5,998 nucleotides of DNA from Methyloglobulus sp. (GTDB taxonomy: Bacteria > Pseudomonadota > Gammaproteobacteria > Methylococcales > Methylomonadaceae). Shown here one piece after another: positions 5,506 to 5,998 of the stretch; position 1 is the first letter of the stretch; every line of letters begins with the position of its first letter. The notes below the pieces were generated by a model. That model worked only from the letters and a program-made list of their open reading frames with translations, did not search any database and had not been told where the DNA came from. The stretch covers positions 1-5,998 of the forward strand of contig JABFSV010000237.1 in the NCBI GenBank assembly GCA_013140405.1. The letters run 5' to 3'. A program made the translations under genes and the position numbers.

Positions 5506-5998
5506 TCAAGCTAGGTTAAGGGAGAGGGTAAAACCGTTGCGATGGTGAAAATTAGGCTTGCCGGATGGATGGAATAGCGCCCAGTAAGAAAGATCGCCAG
5601 CTTTTGTTTCCAATACAGCGGTAAGCCCCAGTCGATAGGGTTGATTGTGGGGATTATCGGGCAAATCGGCTTCGCTAATGACGGCAGTTAGTACCAACTG
5701 GTAATCAGTACGGGCAAAATGGATGGCAGGTGCATGGCTAGGATGCCATGCTTTCCGTACTCGGTAATCGTCGAAAGCATAAGCTGCCCACTGGCCCGAA
5801 GGCGAGAAATTAAATTCATGGTAGGGCGCTTCTTCCACAACCGCTATGAAGACCTCAAAACAGGTATGCTGCCATAATCCGTCCACTGCACTGGGCGGTT
5901 GCGGTTCGGGAATTAATAGTTTATCAATGTCACCTTGCACTTCATACCGAAGCGTAAGGTAGCCTTGGTGGTACTGTGCCTTAACGCCGATGTACAAC
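5506..5998 (-). CDS. DOMON-like domain protein, murB-like group (5' end outside window)
   Basis: This frame is open to the right edge, giving 163 residues of a small soluble protein. It matches my memory of the DOMON-like proteins named 'murB-like' for their frequent place beside murB. Telling stretches, numbered from the first full codon at the edge, are LTLRYEVQGDIDKLLIP (14-30), DGLWQHTCFEVFI (39-51), YHEFNFSPSGQWAAYAFDDYR (59-79), and a C-terminal SYWALFHPSGKPNFH. The beta-sandwich family is about 180-190 residues long, so some 15-25 N-terminal residues are probably missing. The TTG at 5997 is unlikely to be the true start. DOMON domains often bind haem or sugars, but no ligand is shown for this group; a link to wall recycling comes only from the neighbour. 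It ends 13 bp before the NamZ-type gene, as in an operon. Confidence 0.85.
   Translation of the reverse strand, partial: LYIGVKAQYHQGYLTLRYEVQGDIDKLLIPEPQPPSAVDGLWQHTCFEVFIAVVEEAPYHEFNFSPSGQWAAYAFDDYRVRKAWHPSHAPAIHFARTDYQLVLTAVISEADLPDNPHNQPYRLGLTAVLETKAGDLSYWALFHPSGKPNFHHRNGFTLSLNLA

Overview
The window looks like part of a free-living Gram-negative proteobacterial chromosome, most likely gammaproteobacterial. A Thiothrix-like (Thiotrichales) source would fit, but that is a guess from protein flavour, not a proven assignment. All four protein genes lie on the minus strand, so in transcription order the window reads from right to left. There are no tRNA, rRNA, CRISPR, transposase or phage genes.

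Layout in transcription order. (1) 5998-5506 is a 5'-truncated DOMON-like protein of the 'murB-like' DOMON group. (2) Only 13 bp further on, 5492-4290 is a complete cytoplasmic DUF1343/NamZ-type (GH171) protein, a family founded on an exo-beta-N-acetylmuramidase of peptidoglycan turnover. These two form a probable operon. (3) 4289-3469 is an 821-bp AT-rich gap without a protein gene. It holds a 118-bp MITE/REP-like repeat with terminal inverted repeats (4104-4221), a probable small RNA on the minus strand ending in a strong intrinsic terminator (about 3954-3822), and a promoter for the next gene. (4) 3468-1537 is a secreted 643-residue protein with five tandem W-rich repeats followed by a serine beta-lactamase-fold hydrolase domain, the layout of fungal polyglycine hydrolases. 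It has its own promoter and its own terminator (1480-1518). (5) 1312-1 is the first 437 codons of a GlgX/isoamylase-type glycogen debranching enzyme, running off the left edge.

The genes do not form one pathway. The right-hand pair points to cell-wall sugar recycling and the left-hand gene to glycogen breakdown. The repeat-plus-hydrolase gene between them is an independently transcribed exported enzyme whose natural substrate cannot be read from the sequence. The most interesting items are this secreted hydrolase and the C-rich-loop small RNA candidate upstream of it.
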